In this document: one piece after another, positions 34,972 to 47,237 of the stretch
How positions within the stretch are numbered: the first letter of the stretch is position 1
Layout: every line of letters starts with the position of its first letter
Origin: Rhizophagus irregularis
Lineage: Eukaryota; Glomeromycota; Glomeromycetes; Glomerales; Glomeraceae
NCBI RefSeq assembly: GCF_026210795.1
Contig: NC_089431.1
Span: 4,650,001 to 4,714,000 of the forward strand
DNA length: 64,000 bases
Reading direction: 5' to 3'
Notes under the pieces: generated by a model
Database searches by the model: none
Told to the model about the DNA's origin: nothing
The model's input: only the letters and a program-made list of their open reading frames with translations
Made by a program: the position numbers and the translations under genes

Positions 34972-36455
34972 TCTTTTATCTTTAAATAGATCGCTTCTTC
35001 CAATCTTTCGATTCCATCTTTCGGTTCTATATATTTACTATGCCATATTTTACTATTAATTTTTACTGCGCCTTAAAATTTCAAAAATTTTTCTAAGTCC
35101 ACAATCTCCTCAGGCTGCGGAGGTTTTTACTGTGCCATCAAATTTATCTTTTATCACCGATCTCCATAATTTCACATGTCACATCTTTTCGTCACTGTGA
35201 TTCATAATTTCACTTATCACATCTTTTTGTCACATCTTTTTGTCACCAAGATCCATAATTTCACATATCACAAACTCCAAAATTTTCATAACTTTTAAAG
35301 TTTGCGAACTTCCAATCTTTCTTATCGTCCACATAAATCCTTCTTACTATATATTCTATATTATATAAATTAATCTATAACACACAAAATGTCGTTCTTT
35401 TCAGATAAATGTCTTTCTTTTCAAATAAATGTTCTTTTTCAAATAAATATTCCTTTTCAAATAAATGTTCTTCTTTTAAATAAATATCCTTCTTTTCGGA
35501 TTTTACTCTATTATTAAATACTGCACGTAATGTTCATTATACGGCTCGTTAATGTGTAAATATCCTTCTATTTTTTCTTCTTTTAACGGAACATTGTAAT
35601 GAAAGCGTGAACTAGGACACTACACCAGGAACCCTCATCTGAAATGTAGCCTAGGACCTGTAACAATACAACATATCCGTCTTTTCCTCCTTCGTTGGCT
35701 GACTTGTCTCTTAACGGGTGAATCTAACCTTCCAAAATCCAGTTTCAAAAGTCATCAGCTATCCATAAAACTCATCTAAACCAACTTTCTTAAATTGGTG
35801 GACCTATACTGAGCTTATCTCTATCTTTTACCCGCTGGAGATACCCCACATTGAAATAAAAGCACGACAGTTTTCAGGTTTGTCCTATTTTATCCATTCA
35901 ATGTTTCTTGATAGTAGGTGTCTTTACAATCTTCATTCCCCGTCCCCAAAGCAATTCGTACGTTATTGAGCTGGGTATCCAGATTTGACGTAACCCATAC
36001 GTTATAATCTTTAATATCGAAGAATAAAAATTTTCCAATTTTGAGCATTTATCCAAAATCCAAACTCAGAGGTAACCCATACCACACAGATGAACCCCGG
36101 ACAATACATTGGTGTTCTCCCATTATTAATCTTTATTCCAAAATTTATCTTTCACTTCCCCATCTCCTTATGAAATTTCTCAGGTACTTTATTCCCGAAA
36201 GAAACATTCTTGTGCTTTCTATCGATTAAGTGATTACTTGCACAACTTCAAACTCCAATCTTTCGCCTTTTCAAGTTTTTAACTCGTTAAATCCTCGTTG
36301 ATTTATTGGTTCCTTTTGAACTCGTCAAAACCTGAAATCTAAAAATAAATTCTAAAATAAAATATTGATTAATAATACCTATCAGTGACTTACTAACGAA
36401 ATTAAATTTTCATATTCATTATAATAATAATCATGTGATGATGATCATTTCCTTT
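34972..36455 (-). other. Untranslated leader of the retrotransposon
   Basis: Between the 5' LTR and the first ORF. Repeats of ATAAATGTTCTT-like and CATCTTTTTGTCAC-like motifs occur at 35160-35500. No ORF of note; probably leader/packaging sequence. Confidence 0.5.
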
Positions 36456-36472
36456 CTTGCGAGCATGCACCA
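36456..36472 (-). promoter_or_regulatory. Candidate tRNA primer-binding site
   Basis: Two bases inside the 5' LTR the minus strand reads TGGTGCATGCTCGCAAG, starting with the TGG that pairs with a tRNA CCA end. I could not assign the tRNA. Confidence 0.55.
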
Positions 36473-36474
36473 TA

Positions 36475-37708
36475 TGAGATCCCCCAATTCCCCCTGTCAT
36501 CAATTTACAAGGTTGCCACATCGAACGGGCATTCTCATGGTCGAACGAACGAATGGGCGAACAAACAAACGAACGAACGAGCAATCAAACGAACAAACAC
36601 GTGATCAAAACATAATTAACGAACAACAACATCAGCGAACAATATACAACAACATTCTTGGTTCACAAAATAAATAGCGTTAGTAATATAAAACGTTGAG
36701 CGATATAAAATAAAATATACTTCTCTTTCCTCAAATTATATCCACTTTCGATTTCAAACTGCGATAGCTCTCGCTACGAATTATTATCTTCCAAAGGTAT
36801 ATATTTAATTCATCTTAAATTTTCATTAATTAAAATTAATTAATCAAACATTAATTAAAGTTTAGGGCGAACCTATTACCTTTAATTAATATTAAACTTC
36901 ATTAATAATTAAAAAATAAAACTTATATTTTATTGAGTTCTGTGGATGCGAACTGTGGAATTACTTTGAATTCCGTTCTCTATATATACAATTTTTATGC
37001 TACTTTCTATTCTATCTATATACTATCTTTTATGTTCTTTACATATTATCTTTGAACTATCTTTCTAATATACTATCTATATTTTAAATACGCTATCTTT
37101 TAATATGCTATCTTATATATTATTTTATATGTTATCTCTTCTATTATTCAAATATTACATCGTAAAGAAATAATTTATAACCCATCTTTTATGGCTGTGC
37201 TATCTTTTCTTTAAAATAATCTTTCAAATATTATATCGTAAAGATATAATTCATCTTTTGTGGCTGTGTTATCTTTTTATATATGTTCTTTTTAATATGT
37301 TGTCTTTTATATTCCATCTTTTTTACTATCTTTTCATATTATCTTTTATATTATCTTGTGTTCTTTAATCTTTCCGACATTATTTTATATGTTCTTTTAA
37401 TCCACTTTATGTGTTTTGCTTATAATCTATCTTTTGTGGCTTATAATTATTCTTTCTTATCGTTCTTGTTGTTAAAGATCGCCAAGCCGCAATTGATCGA
37501 CTCTATTTATCCTATTGGTTCTTTGTCAATCATTCAATAAATATTACATCATGCAGATCATTACTCTTCTTAAATGTTTATCCTTTTCGGCTAATTATTT
37601 ATCCATCCACACCAATCCACGATTAATTTGTTCGTTCTTAATACTTGATAATTACATTTGGCGGTGGTGTTTTATCATCTTCTCATGCTTGATATTCGGC
37701 CGTTTACA
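36475..37708 (-). repeat. 5' LTR of the retrotransposon
   Basis: 1,234 bp. On the minus strand it begins TGTAAACGGCCG and ends GGGATCTCA. The near identity to the other LTR implies a very recent insertion. Confidence 0.93.
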
Positions 37709-39409
37709 ACGTAGTTGGATTAAGAAAAAGTTTAAGCTTGAGGAAATAACACCTGGTGACTATAGGGTAATTGTTGCAGCAAACAACAACCCAGTGTTGG
37801 CTGTAGAAAATATGTACGAAGTTTTATGTCGAACTCATGCAGAAATTACACAGCATGGTGGGCAAAGACAGACATGGAAGTCTATTATAGAAAGGTGGGG
37901 TTGGATTAAACAAGATATTGTAGAACAATTTGTTAATAATTGTACAATATGTGCAGTACGAAAACCATCATTTCACCCTTTAGCAGCAAAGCCTATCATT
38001 GCAAGGAATTTTCTATCTCGTGTGCAAGTAAATATTTAATTTATTTTATATTCTTTTTTTTATTATTATTATATTTAATTTATTTTTTATTTTTTTTTAG
38101 ATGGATCTTATTGATTTATCATTTGACGCAGATGGCGAATATAAATATATTTGCCATGTAAGAGATCACTTTACAAGATTCTCTTGGGCCAGAGCTCTTA
38201 CTTCAAAAAGAGCTATTGAAGTAGCAGCATATCTTTTTGAACTTTTCCATTTTTTAGGCTCTCCTCCAACTATTTTACAGTCTGACAATGGGAAAGAGTT
38301 TTGTGCGGGAGTAATAAAGGAATTAATTGAAATGTGGCCTACAGTAATGATTATAAATGGTCGTCCACGACATCCGCAGTCTCAGGGCCTAGTTGAACGT
38401 GCTAATGGAATTTTACAACAAAAGCTTGGTAAGTGGCGAGAGAATACTGGCCGAACTGATTGGTCTTTTGGTCTTAAATTTGTTATTTCAGCTATGAACA
38501 ATTCATGGTGTCGGTCCCATAAAAAAACACCATATGAACTCGTATATAGTGATAAACCACGTGGAAATTGTACTTTAATTGATGAATTATTTGCAAAAAA
38601 TATCTATAATGAAGAGGATATACCTGATACTATACAAATATATGATAGTATTGAAGATTTGGATAGTGATATAATAGATGATTTGCAAGGTAAGGTTTTT
38701 AATACTAAAAAAATTATTAATTTCAATAATATTTATTAAATTTAATAAAATGTTTTTTTTAATCTAATTGCCAAATTTTATTATTTATCATACTAATACA
38801 ATTAGAATCAAATATTCCAGTTCAACAATTAGATATTGAAAGAGCAGTGGTCCAAGATCAAGATAATGAAAATAATAGACATATAGTACTTATTGATCCA
38901 GTCCTTTTAGATATTACAAATAATACACAGCACGAAGTATTAAGAAATATGGCTCGTCAAGACCTTCAAGATTATACAAATAAGATGGCCAATCAAATGA
39001 GCAAGGGAAGAAAAAGAATTAAAGAATATCAGATTGGTGATCTGGTAAGGGTTGCTGTTCCTAAAATTGATAGATTTAGTGTTGATCGACCCACTTTGCC
39101 ATGTAAAATTATGGAAAAAACTGAAAATAATAAATATAGTTTGGGATCAAAATTTGGAATAATTGGAGTGTATTATTCTGCTAGTGAATTAGAACCACTT
39201 GGAACAGAAACTTTTCCTGAATTAGAAGTCATTCCCTTAAACAAAATATCAATTAGAGAGGCTGCACGTCTTCAGAGTGCGGGTTTAGTATCAGGGGGTA
39301 TATGTAATTGTAAAGGTGAATGCAATAGTAATAAATGTCGCTGTAAGAAGGCAGGTGGAGACTGTAGCAGTAGATGCCATAGTGGACGTTCATGTCAAAA
39401 TAAATGATG

Positions 39410-39524
39410 CGGCATTTGTTATATGTAAAAATATATTAATTAGTCAAAAAAATGCATTATTACTGATGTCTTATATGAAAAAATAATAAAGAATTTGAAT
39501 TTAAGTAATTTCATGTATGCTTAA
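39410..39524. terminator. 3' end of the integrase gene
   Basis: AATAAA-like signals (AAAATAATAAAGAA at about 39479) follow the stop codon by about 70 nt. Confidence 0.35.
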
Positions 39525-40821
39525 ATCATTGATTTTATTTGTTAATAGATTATACACAATTTTATATTATTCAATATCAGATTTTACATTAAATTTTTTT
39601 TCGTTCCTCTTATTATAAATTTTCATTTCTCTAACATCCATGTTTTCTTACTCAAAATCTTATTTACCTATTCTCAAAAAACCATTAATCTATTCCTATT
39701 AAAAAAAGAAAAGAGAATGGCTAATATCTAGAAGAAAACACCAACATTATAGATACCATAACACCACCTATTTACCGGGAGAGAGTCCAAATCGAAATGC
39801 TAAAAAAAAAGACAAAAGAACGGTCAGTACCGTTCTACTTTACAAATACGCCGATTATTTAAACATATGAGAAAGAAAATAACACCGCAGATACCATAGC
39901 ACCAAATATTTACCGGGAGAAAGTCCAGACCGAAATGCTAAAAAAAAAAGAAAAAAGAACGGTCAGTACCGTTCTAGGAGAAAGAAACTAACACCATAGA
40001 CACCATAGCACCAAATATTTACCGGGAGAGAGACCAGACCGAAATGCTAAAAAAAAAGAAAAAAGAACGGTCAGTACCGTTCTAGGAGAAGGAAACTAAC
40101 ACCATAGACACCATAGCACCAAATATTTACCGGGAGAAAGTCCAGGCTGAACTGCTAAAAAAAAAAAGAAAAAAGAACGGTCAGTACCGTTCTAGGAGAA
40201 AGAAACTAACACTATAGTAAACATTATAGCATACCTATTTACCGGGAGAGAGCCCAGGCCGAAATGCTAAAAAAAAAAGAAAAAAAAACGGTTAGTACCG
40301 TTCAAAAAAGAAAAAATAAAATAAAAATTGAATTCTACCTTAAAACATTTTAACCGTTCCTATTAAAAAAAGAAAAAGAAATGGGTTAAATACGGCTCCT
40401 AAAAAGAAAAAAACAAAAAAAACCTACTTAAAATGTTTAACAAAAAAAGAAAAGGTAGGAATGGTTAGTACCGTTCCGAAAAAGAAAAAAACAAAAAAAA
40501 AATAAAATAAAAGCTTCCGAACTTACCTCAAAGAGCCAATTAGCCGTAAAGAACCGTTCTTATTAAAAACTTTATAATAATTAAAGTAATTTTTAGTGTA
40601 GTTACTAATGAGTTAAACTAACACTATTTCAGATTAATAAAATAGTAAAAAATAGTAGAAAACGATCGATATTTTTTTTAAAAAAAAATTTTTTATTTGC
40701 CTCAGATTAAAACCGAGGCACCTCAGATTATCAATGATCCACATCACGCACCTCACATGACGATTTCAATCTGAGGTGCGTGAGTTGCGATCTGAGGCAA
40801 GAATCGATCTGAGGCACAACA
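39525..40821. repeat. Right terminal inverted repeat of the Ginger-like element
   Basis: Reverse complement of the left arm, including the same series of AGAACGGTCAGTACCGTTCT palindromes and the terminal CTGAGGCACAACA. Differences seen by eye are mainly homopolymer lengths, and a few extra bases near the inner end. Confidence 0.9.
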
Positions 40822-40922
40822 TATATAGGACTAAAAGTTGCATGTATTGGAGAAAAGATAACAATGGTAATTTTAGAATATTTGATGTTCGTTTTCATCA
40901 AATTAAGTTACCCTGGGAATAA

Positions 40923-42035
40923 ATGAATAAACAAATTAAAGATTAATTTTTTTTTAATGCATTTTCATTATTTATTTATTTATTATAATTCTTTATACAC
41001 AACAAAATATAATAGCATTTTTTTTTAGATTAGAGGATCATGCAGGAACAAGTTTAATTATAAATTTTTTCACACAATATATATATATATATATATTAAT
41101 ATTATATACGATCTTTTAATTTCCGGAATTAAATAAGAAATTTAACAAAAATCTAGAACGGCTCATAAATTACATATTGTAAAATACACTATTTTTTTTT
41201 TTAACATTTTTTAACACTAAACGTCAAATTTTTATAAGATCATTTTTAAAATTTTTAAAGAAATTTATTCTAATAAAAGAAAGAAAAAAATTATTTTATC
41301 GTTATTGACCTTAAAAAAAAAAACTTAACAATTAAAATATGACGCTATCTTAGAATTATTCAAGAAAGGTAAACAGAATAAGGATTAGATAAATAAAGCA
41401 GAAGAAAAAAATAATATAAATTTCTCATGTCATTTCTTTCCTAACTTTTAGCATATTTTTTCACTCATATTAAGAGGTTACTCATATTAAGAGGATGTTT
41501 AATGAAAGTTGTTTCATTCGGTTTAAATGATCGGCTTTTTGCACCGGTCCGCGCTAAGCCACAAAAAAAAAATTTAAAATTTAAATTAATAGATATAATT
41601 CTCCTGTCGAAATTTACTCAGCTTGGAAGTATTCAGATAAAATCGGCACAACCCGTTGTGTATCTTTAACCCTATAATAAAATGTAACAAGTAATACTAA
41701 TAATTCTGAAAAGGAACATTAGTATATAGTGCTCAGAACGAGTGTATAAGAAATTAAGCTAAATATCCAAGACATAACTAAACAAGTATTATTACACGAT
41801 CTACGAAAAACAACTTGATTTACCAAAAAACAATATGCACGCCGTGCATATGAATGAATATTCGGTGTTCTGCATAAATACATCATTGTACACTTTTAGT
41901 AAGAATTTTCCGTAAATCTAATGTAAAAAGTGTTGATCAATTTATACTATTGCGATAATGATGAACCGATTCTGCGCCAAAAAATAACGATATTTATTTA
42001 CTACAATTTTTTTCTTTTTTTATTCTTTTTCAAAA
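40923..42035. other. Intergenic before the BTB-TLDc cluster
   Basis: AT-rich, with a (TA)n run at about 41080-41096. No gene or RNA recognised. Confidence 0.45.
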
Positions 42036-43475
42036 ATGGGCTATAATAAGCTATTATCAAAATTGGCAGAAAATATACTCGAAATTTTAGACGATGATGA
42101 ATATTATAATATTACAATTGAAGTTGGCGATGACCCTAACGTGAGAATATTTCGTGCTCACATGGTTATTTTAAAATATCGTTCTCCTTATTTGCGAAAA
42201 ATATTGTCGACCAATAAAAAAATTGACGGAACTTTGACAAGTATTAAATTACCAAACATTTTACCCGAGACTTTTCAAATAGTATTAAGGTAAAAAATAA
42301 AAGATAATGTAAATTAAATATATTTATATTTTTTTTTTTACTTACAATCGTTTTATTTTAGATATATTTATGGGGGGGAAATTTCTTTAGAAGAATATGA
42401 TATTTCAGATATCATTAAAATATTAATTGCCATCAAAGAACTTGGTCTTGAGGAATTAATTCCTTGTATAGAAACCTTTTTGATTAAAAATAAAAAAAAT
42501 TGTATGGTACAGAATTTTGATTTGATATATCGAATAAGTTTTGAAAACAATTCTTTCCAAGAACTTCAAAAATATTGTATCGAATTAATTTCCAAAGAGC
42601 CGAATAAGATATTTAATTCGCCAAAATTTTCTTCAATTCCAGAAAATCTTTTAATTACACTTATTCAAAATGAAAATATTCGAGTGAATGAAGTACAAGT
42701 TTGGGAACATGTGATTAAATGGGGTCTCGCTCAAAATCCCGAACTTTCCTCTGATCCTAAAAGCTGTTCAAAAGAAGATTTCAATACTTTAAAAAATACT
42801 TTACAACATTGTATTCCTTTTATTAGATTTCGTAACTTAACTTCCAAAGAATTTTCAAGCAAAGTATTGCCTTATAAAAAAGTTTTGCCAAAGGAATTAT
42901 ATAAGAAGTTATTGGATTATTTTTTGGGTAATGATAGTAACCAGATTATATCGAAAAATATTGATTCTAAAATTATTACATCTCAACATGCTGAATTAAT
43001 CTCAAGATGGGTCGATAGATTAGAAATTACAAACAAGATACCTCCTTTATACAATTTCGAATTATTATTTCGCGGTTCTCGTGATGGTTTTACGCCAAGT
43101 AAATTTCATGAAATTTGTGATAATAAGTCTCGTACTATCACGATTTTTAAAGTAAGCGGAAGTAGCGAAATTCTTGGAGGATACAATCCAATAAAATGGA
43201 CATCTGGTGGATTTAGTAGTACTAAAAATAGTTTTATATTCTCTTTTAAAAACGGTTATGATACTGAAAATTGTATTATAAGCCGCGTGAAAAATGGAGT
43301 GAAGGCTATATATAATAGTCCTTGTTTTTTACCATCATTTGGTAATGATGACTTATCATCAAATGGTTCAGTGATTTGTTGCAAGAGATCTAAAAAATCT
43401 TCTTATGAAAAACCGATCAGAGAAACAAGTAATGAAGATGAAATAGAAGAATTCGAGGTGTTTAGAATTTTTTAA
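42036..43475 (+). CDS. BTB-BACK-TLDc protein 1
   Basis: Two exons, 42036-42289 and 42362-43475, 455 aa. BTB/POZ domain about residues 5-120 (ILDDDEYYNITIEVGDDPNV then FRAHMVILKYRSPYLRKILS), BACK-like region about 125-260 (VQVWEHVIKWGLAQNPELSS), TLDc domain about 290-455 (SRIIT/SKIIT..HAELISRWVDRL, FELLFRGSRDGF, FHEICDNK, ILGGYNPIKW, FIFSF, PSFGNDDL, YEKPI, EFEVFRIF). BTB domains dimerise and often recruit Cullin-3; TLDc domains are linked to oxidative-stress resistance and V-ATPase binding. A role as substrate adaptor is inferred only. First of four tandem copies; the most diverged in the cluster. Confidence 0.9.
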
Positions 43476-43800
43476 GATCGATTTTTAATTTTTCCATAAA
43501 GAATTAATGATGGTGTAAATTTCAAGTATAATATTTTTATAAATTAATCTTAAGAACATTTTTTTATTTATTTATGTATTATTTTTTTTTTTAATAAAAA
43601 AATAAAATAAAAAAAAAAAATTTAGTAGTTTTTAAGTCACATATCCTTGTGTTTAATTTTTACTGTCGCGTTCTGCCAAAGGGTAAATTATTTGCCGACG
43701 ATAAATCTTATTGGTAAATTTTATTGTTAATGTGTGCTGTGCAACTTATTTCTTGTGATCTTTGTGGAACTCGGATTCATTAATTTTCCATCCCGTTTAA

Positions 43801-43809
43801 TATAAAAGG
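43801..43809 (+). promoter_or_regulatory. TATA box of BTB-TLDc gene 2
   Basis: TATAAAAGG 85 bp before the start codon. The same box at the same kind of distance precedes genes 3 and 4. Confidence 0.6.
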
Positions 43810-43885
43810 GTTGACTATCCACAAGTTGGGTTGGAATTTTACATTCTTATTTAAAAAAAAAAAAAATTATATAGACTCGGTAATA

Positions 43886-45388
43886 ATGACTGATAATAAA
43901 CTTTTACCAAAATTATCACAAAATTTACTTGAAATTTTAGATGATGAAGAATATTATGATATTACGATTGAAGTTGGCAATGACCCTAACGTAAAAGTAT
44001 TTCGCGCTCATATGGTTATTTTAAATTATCGTTCTCCTTATTTGCGAAGAATTTTGTCAACTAATAAAAAGAAAAATGATGAAACTTTGACAAGCATCAA
44101 ATTACCAAATATTTTACCCGAAATTTTTCATATAATCTTAAAGTAAGAAATTATTTTAATAATATGATAAACGAACGTTATTTTGTTGTTGTTTTAATAA
44201 TATTATGATTTTAATTTTATAAACGTTTAATTTACTTTTAGATATATTTACGGGGGGAAACTTTCTTTTGAAGAATGTGATATTTCTGATATTATTAAAA
44301 TTTTAATTACCGCCAACGAACTTGGTCTTCAAGAATTAACTCCCTTTTTAGAAACCTTTTTGATAGAAAGCAAAAAAGACTCGATAGATCAGAATTTTGA
44401 TTTGATATATCAAATAAGTTTTGAAAACAATTCTTTTCCAGAACTTCAAAAATATTGTAATAAATTAATTTCCAAAGAACCGAATAAGATATTTAATTCG
44501 CCAAGATTTTCTTCAATTCCAGAAAAACTTTTGGTTACGATTATTCAGAATGATAATCTTCAAATGAACGAAGTTCAAGTTTGGGAACATGTGATTAAAT
44601 GGGGTCTTGCACAAAATCCTGAACTTTCCTCTGATCCGAAAAGCTATTCAAAAGGTGATTTCGATGCTTTAAAGAATACTTTACAACAATGTATTCCTTT
44701 TATTAGATTTCATAATTTTACTTCCAAAGAATTTTCAAAAAATATATTACCTTATAGAGAAATCTTGCCAAAGGAATTGTATGAAAATTTATTGAATGAA
44801 TTTTTGGATAACAACTACAAACCAATTAAAAAGTCGAACCCTCGTATAATTGAAGAGACTAAGGAAACGAATTCAAAGAATATTGATTCCAGAATTATTA
44901 CATTTCAACATACTGAATTAATATCAAAATGGATTGATAGATTAGAAATTACGGACAAGATAAAAAATATTTATGAATTTAAATTACTATATCGTAGTGA
45001 ATTTGATTTTCCAGGAAAATTCCATGAAATTTGTGATAATCAACCCGGTACTGTAACAATTGTTAAATTGAAAGGTAGTAACGAAATTCTTGGAGGGTAT
45101 AATCCAATAGAATGGAAATATGAAGAAAGTTATAGCGTTACTAAAGATAGTTTTATATTTTCGTTTAAGAATAGTGATAGTATTGAAAATCATATTTTAA
45201 GCCGTGTAAAGGATGAAGCAAAAGCTATATATAATGGAAACGATGGACCATCATTTGGTTTTAGGGACTTGCGTATATACGGGAATAAATTGAAATTGTA
45301 CTGCCGAAAAGCTTCTTACGAAAAACCGATCACGGGAGCGGACACTGTTATTGAAAAATATGAAGTATTCAGAATTGTGAAAGCTTGA
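43886..45388 (+). CDS. BTB-BACK-TLDc protein 2
   Basis: Exons 43886-44142 and 44242-45388, 467 aa. I chose the ATG at 43886 (MTDNKLLPKLSQNLLEIL) because this start is shared by the paralogues; the longer frame to 43811 runs through the TATA-proximal leader. BTB about 5-120, BACK 125-250, then a linker (KPIKKSNPRIIEETKETNSK) and TLDc (ELISKWIDRLEITDKIKN.., ILGGYNPIEW, FIFSFKNSD, EKYEVFRIVKA). The single intron falls between the last two nucleotides of a codon at the same point in every family member (..LPEIFHIIL-K/R-YIYGG). Confidence 0.92.
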
Positions 45389-45651
45389 AGTATATTTTTA
45401 AACGCAACCTCTTTATTGTTTATTAAATTTATATATTCTTTTAATAAAAACTTTGATTCTCCATAATATTAATGAGCTACAGAAGTAATTTAATAAATTT
45501 CCATCAATCATTTAATGTGTCAAAGTAACAAAAGTATTTTTATATTGCCAATGATTTTACTAAGTAGAATTTTTAAATTTATTAAGTTATTAAATCGAGT
45601 TTTAAATTCGACCTACATTTTTATGGTAAAGATCTGCATCCTATTTAATAA

Positions 45652-45660
45652 TATAAAAAG
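45652..45660 (+). promoter_or_regulatory. TATA box of BTB-TLDc gene 3
   Basis: TATAAAAAG followed by GCTTTCGACTATTTAGAATT, a block also found before gene 4, then a long A-tract up to the ATG. Confidence 0.6.
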
Positions 45661-45747
45661 GCTTTCGACTATTTAGAATTTTCTAATTTCTTCTGAAAAA
45701 AAAAAAAAAAAAAAAAAATCGAAAAAAAAAATCGATATAAACAGATA

Positions 45748-47237
45748 ATGACTAATAAATTTTTACCAAAATTATCACAAAATTTACTTGAAATTTTAGA
45801 TGATGAAGAATATTATGATATTACAATTGAAGTTGGTAATGACCCTAACGTAAAAGTATTTCGAGCTCATATGGTTATTTTGAATTATCGTTCTCCTTAT
45901 TTACGAAGAATTTTGTCAACTAATAAAAAGAAAAATGATGGAACTTTGACAAGTATTAAATTACCAAATATTTTACCTGAAACTTTTCATATAATTTTGA
46001 GGTAAGATAAACGAACATTATTTTATCATTGTTTAACAAATATAATTTTAATTTTATAATCGTTTAATTTACTTTTAGGTATATTTATGGAGGGAAAATT
46101 TCTTTTGAAGAATGTGATATTTCTGATATTATTAAAATTTTAATTACCGCCAACGAACTTGGTCTTCAGGAATTAACTCCCTTTTTAGAAACCTTTTTGA
46201 TAAAAAGCAGAAAAGACTCGATAGAACAGAATTTTGATTTGATATATCAAATAAGTTTTGAAAACGATTCCTTCCTAGAACTTCAAAAATATTGTAATGA
46301 ATTAATTTCCAAAGAACCGAATAAGATATTTAATTCGCCAAGATTTTCTTCAATTCCAGAAAAACTTTTGGTTACGATTATTCAAAATGATAAACTTCAA
46401 ATGAGCGAAGTACAAATTTGGGAACATGTGATTAAATGGGGTCTTGCTCAAAATCCTGAACTTTCCTCTGATCCAAAAAGCTATTCAAAAGAGGATTTCA
46501 ACACTTTAAAGAATACTTTACAACAATGTATTCCTTTTGTTAGATTCCATGACTTAACTTCCAAAGAATTTTCAAACAACATATTACCTTATAAAAAAAT
46601 CTTACCAAAGGAATTATATGAAAATTTACTAAAAGATTTTTTGGATAATAATTACAAACCAATTAAAAAGTCAAAACCTCGTATAATTGAAGAGATCAAG
46701 GAAATAAATCCAAAAAATATTGATTCTAGAATTATTACATTTCAACATGCTGAATTAATATCAAAATGGATTGATAAATTAGAAATTACGGACAAGATAA
46801 GAAATCATTATGAATTTAAATTACTATATCGCAGTGGATTTGATGCACCTAAAGGATTCCATAAATTTTGTGATAATCAACCTGGTACTGTAACAATTGT
46901 TAAATTGAAAGGTAGTAACGAAATTCTTGGAGGGTATAATCCAATAGAATGGAAATCTGAAGGATGTTATAGCGTTACTAAAGATAGTTTTATATTTTCG
47001 TTTAAGAATATTGATAGTATTGAAAATCATATTTTAAGCCGCGTAAAGGATGAAACAAAAGCTTTATATAATGGAAATTATGGTCCGTCATTTGGTTATT
47101 GTGACTTGCGTATATACTGCTCTGAATATACGGATAAACTGGGAATTTACTGTAAAAAAATTTCTTACGAAGAACCGATCACGGGAGCGAACCCTGTTAT
47201 TGAAAAATATGAAGTATTCAGAATTGTGAAAGCTTGA
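45748..47237 (+). CDS. BTB-BACK-TLDc protein 3
   Basis: Exons 45748-46001 and 46079-47237, 470 aa. Very close to protein 2 along its whole length (same BTB start MTNKFLPKLSQNLLEILDDE, same KPIKKSKPRIIEE linker, same C-terminus EKYEVFRIVKA), so the two genes come from a recent tandem duplication. TLDc landmarks are all present (FKLLYRSGFD, FHKFCDNQPGT, ILGGYNPIEW, PSFGYCDL). Confidence 0.92.

Larger units (their letters stand above)
30666..37708 (-). mobile_element. LTR retrotransposon (Ty3/Gypsy type), minus strand, recent insertion
   Basis: Two direct repeats of 1,233 and 1,234 bp bound the element. The outer ends are TG..CA, flanked by the 4-bp duplication ACGT (30662-30665 and 37709-37712). 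The order on the minus strand is 5' LTR, primer site, Gag-like/RNase H remnant/kinase ORF, integrase ORF, polypurine tract, 3' LTR. RT is missing, so it probably moved using enzymes from another copy. It sits inside the Ginger-like integrase gene. Confidence 0.93.
30492..39407 (+). pseudogene. KRBA2/Ginger-type integrase gene, split by an LTR retrotransposon
   Basis: Exon parts 30492-30665, 37713-38027, 38101-38689 and 38806-39407 add up to 1,680 nt (559 aa), with introns at 38028-38100 and 38690-38805. The N-terminal part has an HHCC zinc site (THAEITQHGG.. CTIC). The rve core keeps all catalytic residues: Asp in MDLIDLSFD, Asp in LQSDNGKEF, Glu in GLVERANG. The C-terminus has a Cys-rich CXC-like segment (CNCKGECNSNKCRC.. 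CSSRCH). The product would cut and join transposon ends. The first exon is separated from the rest by 7 kb of retrotransposon, so it cannot be made from this copy as it stands. An upstream in-frame ATG at 30468 is an alternative start. Confidence 0.88.
28987..40821 (+). mobile_element. Ginger-like DNA transposon with long terminal inverted repeats, itself interrupted
   Basis: The element starts TGTTGTGCCTCAG and ends CTGAGGCACAACA and sits between TATA(TA) repeats at 28981-28986 and 40822-40827. A 4-bp TATA duplication restores the host reading frame. Terminal inverted repeats are about 1.28 kb each. Its single gene encodes a KRBA2-type integrase. Without the nested retrotransposon (7,043 bp plus a 4-bp duplication) it would be about 4.8 kb. 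TGT..ACA ends, 4-bp duplications and a retroviral-type integrase are what I recall of Ginger elements; the assignment rests on these and on the integrase sequence. Confidence 0.82.
26741..40922 (+). pseudogene. Gene built from tandem exon-intron units, last exon split by a transposon
   Basis: Exons: 26741-26852, 26967-27008, 27151-27192, 27335-27385, 27529-27579, 27739-27864, 27997-28038, 28181-28222, 28365-28415, 28559-28609, 28749-28986, then 40826-40922 beyond the inserted element. With one copy of a 4-bp TATA duplication removed, the total is 945 nt (314 aa plus stop). The start at 26741 gives a basic N-terminus (MTRHHNKKSFLSQAKYD). Repeat exons encode GNVQEKIRRKDTMY, GHAQGKIIREDTMY and GNAQGNSIGEDREDAIY types, all in phase 1. 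The last exon encodes a Cys-rich segment (YCRCCNYSYCNCKAKNHSYF then CSVCKFYKC) and, after the insertion, CMYWRKDNNGNFRIFD. Function unknown; the Cys pattern may bind zinc. The insertion breaks the C-terminus here, so this allele is probably non-functional as written. Confidence 0.75.

Noticed and set aside
36041-36229. Small ORF in the retrotransposon leader
   Set aside because: On the opposite strand to the element's genes, short, no family resemblance.
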